64,000 nucleotides of DNA from assembly GCA_012959995.1 (NCBI GenBank), contig DUCC01000022.1:1-64000 (forward strand), in the 5' to 3' direction. The notes below the pieces were generated by a model. It had not been told where the DNA came from. It was given only the letters and a program-made list of their open reading frames with translations, and did not search any database. The position numbers and the translations under genes were made by a program. Position 1 is the stretch's first letter. Each line of letters begins with the position of its first letter. Positions 43,195-52,438 of the stretch are shown piece after piece. The DNA comes from Acidimicrobiia bacterium. Its GTDB lineage: Bacteria > Actinomycetota > Acidimicrobiia > Acidimicrobiales > MedAcidi-G1.

Positions 43195-45255
43195 ATGGCA
43201 ACTAAACCTAAAGCAAAAAAGAAAACTATCGGCTACGACGCCGATGCTATTGAAACCCTCGAAGGCCTTGAGGCGGTGCGTAAACGCCCCGGCATGTACA
43301 TCGGCGGCACCGGAAGCCCCGGGTTAACCCACCTGGTGTGGGAGTTGATCGACAACTCCGTAGACGAAGCCGCCGCCGGTTACGCCAAACGTATTGAGGT
43401 CACCTTGCATCGAGATCGTTCGGTAGAAGTCGCCGACAACGGCCGTGGCATCCCTGTTGACCTTCACGCTAAGCGAAAGGTTTCTGCGCTCGAAGTGGTG
43501 CTCACCGAACTCCACGCTGGGGGAAAGTTCGGGGGCGGCGCTTACGGAGCATCCGGTGGCCTGCATGGTGTAGGGGCTTCGGTGGTGAACGCACTGTCTA
43601 CCAAACTGATCGCTCAGGTAGACAGAGACGGCCACACGCACGAACTGGCTTTCAAAGAACGAAAAGCCGGGCAGTTTTCTGGGGCAAAGTTCACCAAAGG
43701 CCACCAACTCGAGCGCATTAAACGCATTGCCAAAACCAAAACCGGTACCCGTATTCGATTCTGGCCCGACTTTGACATTTTCGACAAAGATGCTGTGCTT
43801 GATTTTGAAGAAATATGCAACCGGGTTACTCAAGCATGTTTCTTGGTGCCAGGGGTAAAGATAAAAGTCGTTGATAAACGCACCGGGCAAAGCAATGAGC
43901 CATTTGAGTTTGTTTCTCGCGGCGGCTTGACCGACCTCGTTGATCACCTCTCAAACGGCGACAACGTTTGCGAAATAATTACTCTTTCGGGCATTGAAAC
44001 CTTTACCGAACGGGTACCGGTTGAAGGAAAAATGACCGACGTAGACCGAGAATGCACGATCGAAGTGGCTTTGCGGTGGGTGCGTTCTTACGACACGGTG
44101 ACCCAAACTTTCGTTAACACCATCCCCACCAGCCAAGGGGGAACCCACGTTGCCGGTTTTGAGCGGGCCCTGACCCGAGCAGTGAACGATGTCCTATTAA
44201 AAGACACTCGCAAGTTGGCCAAATTGGCGAAACAAAACAAGCACCGAGCCATCAAAGACGACGTGGGCGAGGGTTTGGTGGCTGCGGTAAAAGTGCTGTT
44301 TCCTGAACCGCAGTTTCGTGGTCAAACCAAACAAGAACTCGGCACCCCAGCGGTAGAAAAAATTGTTTACAACGTAGTTAAACAAGGCCTCACCGAATGG
44401 TTCGAAGGGGGCGGGCCCAAGAGCCACATAAACGCCGTGCGAGACAAAATGGCTATGGCCGTCATCAACCGGGTGAGCTCAAAACAGATGCTGGAAAACA
44501 AGCGTCGCGCCGCCAACTTAGGCTCGGCGGGTATGCCCGACAAACTTGCGGATTGCCGTAACCATGGGCGGGACTCCGAACTAATCATCGTAGAAGGTGA
44601 CTCTGCCGCTGGCCCTGCTAAAGCGGGACGAGATTCCTCATTTATGGCTATTTTGCCTTTACGAGGCAAGGTAGTGAACGCCGGAAAAGCGACCTTGAAA
44701 CAGGTACTCGACAACGCAGAAGCAAAAGCGTTGTTTACGGCGGTCGGCGCAGGTTCTGGTAAAGACTTCAACATCGACGATGCTCGTTATGGTCGCATCA
44801 TTATTTTGTGCGATGCCGATGTTGATGGCAGCCATATTCGCTGCTTGTTACTTACCTTGATCTATAAATACATGCGCCCCATGCTTGAAGAGGGCCGAGT
44901 TTTCGCCGCTCAACCACCGCTGTTTACTTGCCGAGTGGGTGACACTATTCATCGGGCTTTTAGCGACGAAGAACGCGATGCTTTGACGCTGGAACTCAGC
45001 AAGGGGAAACGTAAAGTAGAAAACCTTAGGTGGAACCGCTTTAAAGGCCTCGGCGAAATGAACGTGGACGAACTCGCCGAGTGTGCTCTTGACTCCGATA
45101 CTCGAATCTTGCGTCAACTTTCTATGGACGATGGCCAAGAGGCCAAAGAGGCGGCAAACCTTTTCGATGTGCTTATGGGCTCAGATGTGGGCCAACGCCG
45201 AGATTTCCTTATCGCTAACAGTTCTCTCCTTGACCCCGACGCATTGGACATTTAA
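43195..45255 (+). CDS. Type IIA DNA topoisomerase subunit B (ParE/GyrB-like)
   Basis: A 686-residue ATPase subunit. GHKL motifs: ELIDNSVDEAAAGYA, DNGRGIPVD, GGLHGVGASVVNALS; the TOPRIM metal site is IVEGDSAAGPAK and CDADVDGSHIR. The length, close to 690 without a large insert, fits ParE or a short GyrB. ATG 43195 follows GAGG by about 8 nt; an in-frame GTG at 43186 is possible. The stop overlaps the next ATG by one base. Confidence 0.93.
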   Translation: MATKPKAKKKTIGYDADAIETLEGLEAVRKRPGMYIGGTGSPGLTHLVWELIDNSVDEAAAGYAKRIEVTLHRDRSVEVADNGRGIPVDLHAKRKVSALEVVLTELHAGGKFGGGAYGASGGLHGVGASVVNALSTKLIAQVDRDGHTHELAFKERKAGQFSGAKFTKGHQLERIKRIAKTKTGTRIRFWPDFDIFDKDAVLDFEEICNRVTQACFLVPGVKIKVVDKRTGQSNEPFEFVSRGGLTDLVDHLSNGDNVCEIITLSGIETFTERVPVEGKMTDVDRECTIEVALRWVRSYDTVTQTFVNTIPTSQGGTHVAGFERALTRAVNDVLLKDTRKLAKLAKQNKHRAIKDDVGEGLVAAVKVLFPEPQFRGQTKQELGTPAVEKIVYNVVKQGLTEWFEGGGPKSHINAVRDKMAMAVINRVSSKQMLENKRRAANLGSAGMPDKLADCRNHGRDSELIIVEGDSAAGPAKAGRDSSFMAILPLRGKVVNAGKATLKQVLDNAEAKALFTAVGAGSGKDFNIDDARYGRIIILCDADVDGSHIRCLLLTLIYKYMRPMLEEGRVFAAQPPLFTCRVGDTIHRAFSDEERDALTLELSKGKRKVENLRWNRFKGLGEMNVDELAECALDSDTRILRQLSMDDGQEAKEAANLFDVLMGSDVGQRRDFLIANSSLLDPDALDI

Positions 45256-46076
45256 TGGCTGCTCTGCCAAAGTTTTTTTCTCCTTCGGCTTCTAACACCT
45301 ACCAGCAGTGCCCTCTACGTTGGAAGTTTCGCTACGTAGACAAACTCCCCGACCCACCGGGGGTTCCAGCGTTGGTTGGTACTTTTGCCCACCGGGTATT
45401 GGAACTTCTTTGCGAAGAGCCTGCCCCGCAAAGGACGAGTGCCCGGGCAAAAGAATTGGCCCGTCAGGTATGGCCAGAAATATCTGGTCATAAAGACTTT
45501 CAAGCCCTGTTCTTAACCGATGAAGAACAACATGACTTTCGGTGGCGTTCCTGGAAAGCCATTGAAGGTCTCTGGGATTTAGAAAACCCCAGCGAGGTGG
45601 AAGTACTTTCTACCGAAAAAAAGATGCGCACCGAACTCTCTGGTGTGCCTTTTATGGGCATCATTGACCGCCTCGACCAGGCTCAAGATGGCACGGTGGT
45701 GACCGATTACAAGTCGGGAAAACCACCGCGGGTAGCTGACCGAGACCATGCTTTAGAACAGATCCTTCTTTACGCGGCGGCTGTGGAAGCCGAAACCGGC
45801 GAACGACCGGTTCGGGGGCAACTTCTTTACTTAGGGAAAGAAACGCTCGAAACGGAGGTCACGGCAGACCGTCTTGCCGACTGCACCGGGCAACTTGCTT
45901 CCATTTGGTCTTCACTCAACAAAGATTGCGCCGCCGATACTTTTGCTGCCTCGCCGGGGCCACTTTGCGGGTGGTGCCCTTATGCCGGCCGATGCGAAGA
46001 CGGGGCAAAAGAAATCAAACGACGTTTAGCTGCGGGCCGTATGCGCCAAGACGCTCCGGCGCTTAAATTAATTTAG
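45255..46076 (+). CDS. RecB-family PD-(D/E)XK exonuclease
   Basis: A 273-residue nuclease. The core reads GIIDRLDQ and VVTDYKSGKPP (PD-(D/E)XK with Asp and Lys), followed by the Gln-Tyr type helix ALEQILLYAAAV. Cysteines at the N-terminus (TYQQCPLRWKFRY) and C-terminus (CGWCPYAGRC) match an AddB/RecB-type 4Fe-4S clamp. Stand-alone versions of this family are common in actinobacteria and may act in repair. Translationally coupled to the topoisomerase B gene. Confidence 0.86.
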   Translation: MAALPKFFSPSASNTYQQCPLRWKFRYVDKLPDPPGVPALVGTFAHRVLELLCEEPAPQRTSARAKELARQVWPEISGHKDFQALFLTDEEQHDFRWRSWKAIEGLWDLENPSEVEVLSTEKKMRTELSGVPFMGIIDRLDQAQDGTVVTDYKSGKPPRVADRDHALEQILLYAAAVEAETGERPVRGQLLYLGKETLETEVTADRLADCTGQLASIWSSLNKDCAADTFAASPGPLCGWCPYAGRCEDGAKEIKRRLAAGRMRQDAPALKLI

Positions 46077-46077
46077 T

Positions 46078-46368
46078 TCAGCGGCGCCGGCGGCGAAGGG
46101 CGAGCAACAAGACAATCGCAACCACCGCGGCAAACACCCCGATGCGGTGAAGCAAATCTGCCCGTTCGTCGGTCATTTCAACCGGTGGGGTCTCAAAAGG
46201 TAAAACCTCGTCCTCGCTGGATGTTTCAAGTGGCGCTTCAGTAACCGCCGTCGTCTCTTCTTGAGACGGTTCGGGTTGGTCTGCTGGCTCAGGCAACAAA
46301 TCATCTACCGGGCTGTCCTCGGGTGGCCCAGAACGAGGGCGGCGTGATTGTGGGTTGTAACTACTCAT
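46078..46368 (-). CDS. Small tail-anchored membrane protein
   Basis: 96 residues: a Pro/Glu/Ser-rich acidic soluble part, then one C-terminal membrane helix (VFAAVVAIVLLLAL) and five Arg (RRRRR). No family recognised. It overlaps the parA stop by 4 bp (ATGA), so it is co-translated with the ParA-like ATPase and may act with it at the membrane. Confidence 0.6.
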   Translation of the reverse strand: MSSYNPQSRRPRSGPPEDSPVDDLLPEPADQPEPSQEETTAVTEAPLETSSEDEVLPFETPPVEMTDERADLLHRIGVFAAVVAIVLLLALRRRRR

Positions 46369-47156
46369 AAGGAACCTCCAGAAAGAACATGGTCGAGAAG
46401 AACATCAAATTCGCCCGCGGCCTCGGTGGCTCCTGGGCGTTTGCCTAAACCGTGGATCGGCAAAGATTGTGCGGCGGCTTCGGACACTGCGGCACGCTGA
46501 TGTACCGGCGGCAAGCAGTGTTCTGGGTAGGCCTCGGCGAGTTGTTCGTGCCAGTACCGGGCGTCTCGGGTGCGAGCCAGCCGGTTTATAGCTATACCGG
46601 CGATCTCCGGTTGGGCGTTGGGTCGACGGGTTTGGATTCGTTCGATGGTTTGCAGCATGCGGCCAACGCCATCAACCGCCCAAGCGCCGGGTTCTGTTAC
46701 CAAAAGCACCCGGTCGGCGGCAAACAGTGCGTTGATGGTCAATAGGCCAAGCGAAGGCGGGCAGTCGATGAGCACCAACGGCCACGACGCTCCGCTTCCC
46801 CCAGAAAGTGCGATTTGTAAACGGTTTTGAGCCCCTAAAGGGTCGGTAGCCAACTGAGGTTCTCGAGCCGCTAACGAAGCAGTCGAAGGAGCCACCAATG
46901 GTCGTGCCCCGCAGGTCACTGGCCATCCCGTGGTTTCCACCGATGAATGGATGCCTCCCGGTGTTTCTTCGGCCAGCACTGCATCAATGCTTCGCGTGGG
47001 CTCAAAGACGCCTAAACCGGTGGTGGCGTTTCCTTGCGGGTCTAGGTCGATGACCAACGTTTCGATGCCTCGAGCGGCGGCGGCCGAGGCCAAACCCAAG
47101 GTGACCGTCGTTTTACCCACTCCACCTTTTTGATTTACTACAGCCACTGACGTCAT
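46365..47156 (-). CDS. ParA-family ATPase
   Basis: A 263-residue deviant-Walker ATPase. The P-loop is VNQKGGVGKTTVTLG, Walker A' Lys is present, switch regions include VIDLDPQGNATTGLGV and LVLIDCPPSLGLLTINAL. No ParB gene or parS site is seen next to it, so it may be an orphan ParA/MinD-like protein positioning another cargo. The partner may be the small membrane protein downstream. Confidence 0.88.
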   Translation of the reverse strand: MTSVAVVNQKGGVGKTTVTLGLASAAAARGIETLVIDLDPQGNATTGLGVFEPTRSIDAVLAEETPGGIHSSVETTGWPVTCGARPLVAPSTASLAAREPQLATDPLGAQNRLQIALSGGSGASWPLVLIDCPPSLGLLTINALFAADRVLLVTEPGAWAVDGVGRMLQTIERIQTRRPNAQPEIAGIAINRLARTRDARYWHEQLAEAYPEHCLPPVHQRAAVSEAAAQSLPIHGLGKRPGATEAAGEFDVLLDHVLSGGSL

Positions 47157-47273
47157 AGCCCCAACTTAACCCATGGCAACACCAAACCCGGGCCTTGTTA
47201 AGAAAGGCTTTCTGTCTGCTCTTTATGGGGGGGTGCCCCGCTTGCCCCCCTCCGGGCATCTACGCTCAACCTT

Positions 47274-48848
47274 GTGCGTCGACCTTCTCTATTTTCTTTA
47301 GTTTCTCTTATTTTGGTTGGCGGGGTTTTGGCCAGCGCTACCGCTTCTGCAGAAACTTACGTTGAAGCCATGGCTCGAGAAGAAACAAGCATTGTTGACT
47401 ATCGGGCAGAGATCGTGGTACTTCAAGGGGCCATCGCCGTTGCTGAAGACAAGCTGGTGAACATTGCCGACCAAATAGCCGAAGCCGAAACACGTCGCAC
47501 GTTGGAAGATGAAAAACTCGCCCTGCTCCCGATCTATTTAGAGCTGGTAGCCGACGATCTGCTTAATCGTTTTGTGGCTTTGGACCAACCCACGTTGGTA
47601 CGTCACGAAATGGCCATCGACGCTTATGTACGTAACGACGAGCACATGAACGCGGTGTTAACCCAGTCCACCGAACTGACCGAAGAAGCGCTCCAAGGCA
47701 TTCGTGCTCGCCTGCTTTACGAAGCGATCATTAACGACGCCAACGACCAACTTCTGGCTATCTACGACGAACTTCTGGCTTTAGGGGTACAAGTAGATTC
47801 ACTCTATTCAAGGACCGAACGCAGCCAAGTGCGTTGGGGCCTCGCCCAAAGTGATGCGGATCAGGCATGGTCAATTATCCCTGGAGTTGACCAAGAAATA
47901 GCTACCGCTCAGGCCAACATTGCCATCGTTGAAGCGTCGATTGCTGCTGCCCAATCAGAAATAATCCGCTTGGAAGAACTTTTAGTCACCATGCGATGGA
48001 CCGCTGTTTTGGGTCAAGACATGGATCGGCCGGCTTTGGCTATAAAAATTGACAACGTTTTTGCGGCCTGGCCGCAAAGCGGCATCAACCAAGCCGACGT
48101 GGTGTACGAAGAAGTCGTAGAGTCTGGATTGACCCGTCTTATTGCTATTTTTCAAACCCAAAGCCCCGGCACAGTAGGGCCAATTCGTTCAGCACGCACC
48201 TCGGACCCCATTTTGCTTGAAGGGTTCGACCGGCCCTTGTTCGCTTATTCAGGGGCCAACAACATCACCTTAGACATCGTTATGGCCTCCGACGTCGAAT
48301 CAGTCAACTACTACAATTCATCGAGCGCTTACTGGCGTTCAGAAACCCGGCGAGCCCCGCATAATCTTTATGCCTCAACATCACGGCTCTGGAACTTGCG
48401 CCCCGAGCGCACCGAAATGCCGCCGCCCCCTTTCGATTTCCGGGGCGAAGCCGAAGCGTTACCTCCCTCGGCCGTCCCGGCTTCAGAAATCGCCGTTGAC
48501 TACGGATGGACCAGCGTGGACTATTCGTGGACCGGTTCCGGCTGGGCTCGTCGTCAAAACGGGTCGGCTCATGTTGATGCTGCTGGGGTAAGGGTGGCTC
48601 CCGCCAACGTCATCGTGCAGTTTGTGCGCTACGGCACCAGCCCTGCTGCAGCGACATCACCCGAAGCCATAACCACCGGTACCGGAGTGGCTTGGGTGTT
48701 TACCGACGGGCACATGATCGTCGGCGAATGGGACCGCACCGACCCAGAACTTCCGGCCATTTACCATCTTGATGGCGAAACTATTCGCATGTCTCCCGGC
48801 CGTACCTGGGTTTCGCTAGCCGAGGCAGGAACCGCTTCGTGGAATTAA
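47274..48848 (+). CDS. Secreted DUF3048 protein with N-terminal coiled coil
   Basis: A 524-residue exported protein with signal SLFSLVSLILVGGVLASATASAE. Residues ~25-245 are mainly helical with coiled-coil character. The DUF3048 (YerB-like) domain starts near 255: AIKIDNVFAAWPQSGI, QADVVYEEVVESGLTRL, GPIRSARTSDPIL. A second DUF3048 part with the AYWRSETRRAPHNLYAS region follows. Function unknown; lipoprotein homologues exist. GTG start 47274. Confidence 0.82.
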   Translation: MRRPSLFSLVSLILVGGVLASATASAETYVEAMAREETSIVDYRAEIVVLQGAIAVAEDKLVNIADQIAEAETRRTLEDEKLALLPIYLELVADDLLNRFVALDQPTLVRHEMAIDAYVRNDEHMNAVLTQSTELTEEALQGIRARLLYEAIINDANDQLLAIYDELLALGVQVDSLYSRTERSQVRWGLAQSDADQAWSIIPGVDQEIATAQANIAIVEASIAAAQSEIIRLEELLVTMRWTAVLGQDMDRPALAIKIDNVFAAWPQSGINQADVVYEEVVESGLTRLIAIFQTQSPGTVGPIRSARTSDPILLEGFDRPLFAYSGANNITLDIVMASDVESVNYYNSSSAYWRSETRRAPHNLYASTSRLWNLRPERTEMPPPPFDFRGEAEALPPSAVPASEIAVDYGWTSVDYSWTGSGWARRQNGSAHVDAAGVRVAPANVIVQFVRYGTSPAAATSPEAITTGTGVAWVFTDGHMIVGEWDRTDPELPAIYHLDGETIRMSPGRTWVSLAEAGTASWN

Positions 48849-49777
48849 CCGGCCACTAAAGCGTCAGCGGGCACTGTTCCGTCGGCGGCTGCGGTGAGTA
48901 TTTCGATACCTTCTTCGGTGACCAGCAGCGTGTGTTCAAACTGTGCTGTACGGCGACCGTCACGGGTGACCGCTGTCCAGTCATCGTCCCACATGGCGCA
49001 AGCGGGGTCGCCCAAAGTAAGCATGGGTTCGATGGTGAAGGTCATTCCGGGCACCAAAATAGTGTCCGGGTATGGGGCGTAATAATGTTTGACCTGCAGC
49101 CCGGAGTGAAACTCGGTGCCGATGCCGTGGCCGATAAATTCTTGCACTACCCCAAGCCCGTTCCGTAAGGCAAAACGCTCAATGGCTCGACCGATGGCGT
49201 TCACCGGAACACCTGGTCCGGCGGCGGCGATGCCCTCAGCGAGAGCGGTCCGGGTTTGCAAAACAAGTGCCCGCGAAGCGTCATCAACCTCGCCCACTAA
49301 AAGAGTGACCGAGGTGTCGCCATGTACCCCGTTGAGATAGATGGTGACGTCAACATTTATGATGTCGCCATCGGCTAACGGGCGACTGTCGGGGATTCCG
49401 TGGCAAACCACTTCGTTTACTGAGGTGCACACTGATTTGGGGTAGCCACGATAGTTCAGTGGGCTGGGGTAGCCCCCTCGGGCTACGGTGGCTTGATGAA
49501 CTAATTCGTCTATACGGTCGGTGGTCATGCCGGGCACTATCTGCGGGCAGACTTCAAGCAGCACTTCAGCGGCCGCTTGGCCAGCGAGGCGCATGCGTTC
49601 AATTTCTTCTTCGGTGCGCACGTTTGACGAAGTTGACGGGCCGGGGTCGCCGGTAGCGGCGTAGGGGGGTCTGCCTATCTCTGCCGGAACGGTACGCATG
49701 GGGCTTAAAAGCCCTGGTCGCACTGGTGGTTCAGAAACAGGAGCGAGCGGGGTGCGCCGACGTTTACGTTTAACCAT
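48845..49777 (-). CDS. map: Methionine aminopeptidase, type I with N-terminal extension
   Basis: A 310-residue metallo-aminopeptidase that removes initiator methionine. Metal ligands are in NVDVTIYLNGVHGDTS (two Asp), GHGIGTEFHSG (His), FTIEPML and QFEHTLLVT (two Glu). About 50 extra residues at the N-terminus, Pro/Arg-rich with SxxP-like content, match the longer actinobacterial isoform. Converges on the DUF3048 gene with 4-bp overlap. Confidence 0.94.
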   Translation of the reverse strand: MVKRKRRRTPLAPVSEPPVRPGLLSPMRTVPAEIGRPPYAATGDPGPSTSSNVRTEEEIERMRLAGQAAAEVLLEVCPQIVPGMTTDRIDELVHQATVARGGYPSPLNYRGYPKSVCTSVNEVVCHGIPDSRPLADGDIINVDVTIYLNGVHGDTSVTLLVGEVDDASRALVLQTRTALAEGIAAAGPGVPVNAIGRAIERFALRNGLGVVQEFIGHGIGTEFHSGLQVKHYYAPYPDTILVPGMTFTIEPMLTLGDPACAMWDDDWTAVTRDGRRTAQFEHTLLVTEEGIEILTAAADGTVPADALVAG

Positions 49778-49862
49778 TTGGAGAGGCTACCCGACGCACC
49801 CCACAAGACAGCCCGGGCACTACGCTGCATTTAGTCATCTCCCTAACGCAGGATTTTTTATT

Positions 49863-50765
49863 ATGTCTACCTCTGGTAGCAAACGAGCCATCATGGCAGC
49901 GCTTCTGGCCAACTTGGGGATTTCTGTAGCCAAGTTTGTGGGCTTTCTGATTACTCGTTCATCTTCGCTCTTGGCCGAAAGTGTGCACTCGGTAGCGGAC
50001 TCCACCAATCAGGCATTGTTGCTGTTTGGGGCGCGCCGGGCCGCTCGCCCTGCTACACAAGCCCACCCTTTTGGTTATGGTCGAGAAAGATACTTTTGGT
50101 CGTTTGTGGTGGCCGTGGTGTTGTTTACCGCCGGAGCTGCTTTCGCTATTTACGAGGGGGTAGCGAAACTTCGTAATCCTCATGCCCTGGAAAACGTGCA
50201 GTGGGCTATCGGTATTTTGTTACTGGGTTTGTTGTTAGAGAGCTTTTCTTTACGCACTGCGGTGAAGGAAGCCAACCATGAACGGGGAGACCAAACGTGG
50301 TGGAGGTACGTGATCCAAGCCAAAAAACCAGAACTCCCGGTGGTGCTGCTTGAAGATGTCGGTGCGCTGCTGGGGTTACTTATTGCCTTAAGTGCGGTGG
50401 TTTTAAGCGAAATAACCGGCCAGCCTCGTTGGGACGGCGCCGGCACCCTGATCATTGGTTTGTTGCTATTTGCTATTGCCACTGTGCTAGCTCGTGAAAT
50501 GCAAAGCCTGCTTATTGGCGAAGCGGTTTCTGACCCCGACCAGCAAGCCATAACGAAAGCCATCACCGAAACCACTGGAGTTGAGCAGTTGATCCATTTG
50601 CGAACCCAGCACCTGGGACCTGACGATATTTTGGTTGGCGCAAAAGTTGTTTTCGATGCCACCCTTGACGGAGTAGGCATCGCCGAGACCATTGACCGCA
50701 TTGAGCAAGACATTCGTCTTGTGGTGCCCAGCGCTCACCCTATTTACGTTGAGCCAGTTAGCTAA
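49863..50765 (+). CDS. Cation diffusion facilitator (CDF) transporter
   Basis: A 300-residue exporter with six helices; LLAESVHSVADSTNQALLL is the metal-site motif of helix II (HSVAD). The soluble C-terminal domain (GPDDILVGAKVVFD) is present. It probably exports Zn, Mn or Fe by proton exchange. ATG 49863 (MSTSGSK) is chosen over the long upstream frame, which covers the divergent map promoter. Confidence 0.88.
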   Translation: MSTSGSKRAIMAALLANLGISVAKFVGFLITRSSSLLAESVHSVADSTNQALLLFGARRAARPATQAHPFGYGRERYFWSFVVAVVLFTAGAAFAIYEGVAKLRNPHALENVQWAIGILLLGLLLESFSLRTAVKEANHERGDQTWWRYVIQAKKPELPVVLLEDVGALLGLLIALSAVVLSEITGQPRWDGAGTLIIGLLLFAIATVLAREMQSLLIGEAVSDPDQQAITKAITETTGVEQLIHLRTQHLGPDDILVGAKVVFDATLDGVGIAETIDRIEQDIRLVVPSAHPIYVEPVS

Positions 50766-51462
50766 CCGCGATGCCTAACAAACTGCCGACCAGGTAAGTA
50801 GCGCCACAGGCCCCACTGGTTACCAAAACTTGGCGTAACACGGTACGCCACATGGAGCGTTCGGTAAGCCACGCCAAGAGCCCTCCTACCCCTGCCGAAG
50901 CCCCTATTCCCAAGCCCACGGAGGCTTCAACGGCCCAAGACCCTGCGCCAAATATCCAGGGGGCAAGCGGGATAAACGCTCCGATTACAAAAGCGGCGAA
51001 GCTCGTCAGGGCTGCTCCGATGGGGTCACCTACTTGGGAAGGGTCAACGCCGAGTTCTTCTCGAGCGTGGATTTCTAACGCCACTTCGGGGTCGGTCATC
51101 AACTCTCGAGCCACTGTTTCGGCGTGCTCTGCGCTCAGTCCTCTTTCTTGATAGATGGCGGCCAGTTCAGCGATCTCAAATTCTGGGTTTTCGGCCAAGG
51201 AAACTCGTTCGATGGCTAATTCGCGTTCTACTAATTCCGCTTGGGCTTTGAGCGAAACGTATTCTCCGGCGGCCATAGAAATAGCCCCGGCGAGTAGCCC
51301 CGATACTCCAGCGACCCGCACCATGGAGGGGTCTGCGCTGGCTCCGGCGATGCCGAGGATAAGCGCCACGTTGGAGACCAATCCGTCACTTACCCCAAAC
51401 ACGGCAGCACGTTCAATGCCGCCTTGTACGTTGCGGTGACGATGGACCATTGATGAACTCAT
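50758..51462 (-). CDS. VIT1/CCC1-family membrane protein
   Basis: A 234-residue transporter with five helices and a central cytoplasmic segment. Motifs ERAAVFGVSDGLVSNVALILG and AGAISMAAGEYVSLKAQ are classic for the vacuolar iron transporter family; bacterial members move Fe or Mn. The acidic middle (ELAAIYQERGLS...MTDPEVALEIHAREELG) is the metal-binding loop. Converges on the CDF gene with 8-bp overlap; both concern metal traffic. Confidence 0.88.
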   Translation of the reverse strand: MSSSMVHRHRNVQGGIERAAVFGVSDGLVSNVALILGIAGASADPSMVRVAGVSGLLAGAISMAAGEYVSLKAQAELVERELAIERVSLAENPEFEIAELAAIYQERGLSAEHAETVARELMTDPEVALEIHAREELGVDPSQVGDPIGAALTSFAAFVIGAFIPLAPWIFGAGSWAVEASVGLGIGASAGVGGLLAWLTERSMWRTVLRQVLVTSGACGATYLVGSLLGIAVS

Positions 51463-51486
51463 AAGGTAAATCTAGCGGAGCGAGCG

Positions 51487-52380
51487 TTACTCAGCGGGCC
51501 GTGTGGTCATCCAAGCGCCAACTATTAGCGTGCCGGACCCCACCAGTTGCCAGGTTTGCAGGGTCTCATCTAACAGAAAAAGACCCAAGACTATGGCTAC
51601 CACCGGAACGAGGTAGGTGACGATTGACATGCGAACCGCTCCTACTCGACCGGTCAAGGTGGCCGCCGCTACAAAAGCAAAACCCGTGCCTCCTACTCCC
51701 AAAATAAGGTTGCTGACCACGGCATCTACCGCCCACGTTGAATCCAGCAGGCCAACGATTCCATAGGGAGTGACCGCCACAACCGCTACCGCCAAGGCAC
51801 GAGACAACACGGCCAGCGACCCGTACTTTCTTTGCAGGGGCCCAGCGATGTGTACCGCTACCCCGTAAGACGAAACAGCTACCACCACTAAAATAACTCC
51901 CAAAGCGGTGGTGGTGTCTCCTGAGGCGGCGGGTAAGCCGATCATGAGAATGCCAAGAATCCCCACCGCTACGCCGGTTAATTGTTTTCGATGGGTGGGG
52001 GTGTTGAACACGGTGGCCCCGACCATTACCGCCATGACCGGCATCGCGCTGTTGAGCATGCCGGTCAGCGACGAGTTAATCCATTGTTGTGCTATCGGAA
52101 ACAAAGTGAGCGGGAAAGCCATCCAGGTTACGCCGAGGAGCAACAGTTTTTTGTGGTCTGTGGCTTCTACTGGGCGCCGTGAGGCGGGGAACACCATGAT
52201 GGTGCAAAAGCCAAAGAGCACCCGCAGCCAGGTAATCAGTCCGGGGTGTTCTGCCCTTAGAGCAATATCGGTGAAATAAAACGAGGAACCCCAAATGCCC
52301 GCGGCGGCTAAAAGGAGCAGCCAGTCGAACCCAGCAAATGGTTGATTTTCTGCAGAATCTTTTACCGGAGCGCTCGCCAT
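51487..52380 (-). CDS. EamA/DMT-family metabolite exporter
   Basis: 297 residues with ten predicted helices in two EamA repeats (WLLLLAAAGIWGSSFYFTD opens the first; LGVILVVVAVSSYGVAVHI the second). Drug/metabolite transporters of this type export amino acids or other small molecules. Divergent from the lipase gene. Confidence 0.85.
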   Translation of the reverse strand: MASAPVKDSAENQPFAGFDWLLLLAAAGIWGSSFYFTDIALRAEHPGLITWLRVLFGFCTIMVFPASRRPVEATDHKKLLLLGVTWMAFPLTLFPIAQQWINSSLTGMLNSAMPVMAVMVGATVFNTPTHRKQLTGVAVGILGILMIGLPAASGDTTTALGVILVVVAVSSYGVAVHIAGPLQRKYGSLAVLSRALAVAVVAVTPYGIVGLLDSTWAVDAVVSNLILGVGGTGFAFVAAATLTGRVGAVRMSIVTYLVPVVAIVLGLFLLDETLQTWQLVGSGTLIVGAWMTTRPAE

Positions 52381-52438
52381 TGTCCGAACGCTATCTACCC
52401 AATAACTAACTCAGGCTATTTATCTGGCACACTAGGTG

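Noticed and set aside
47220-47262. G-run/C-run hairpin (GGGGGG...CCCCCC) as a terminator before the DUF3048 gene
   Set aside because: No T-run and the pairing is a simple homopolymer match; function cannot be supported.
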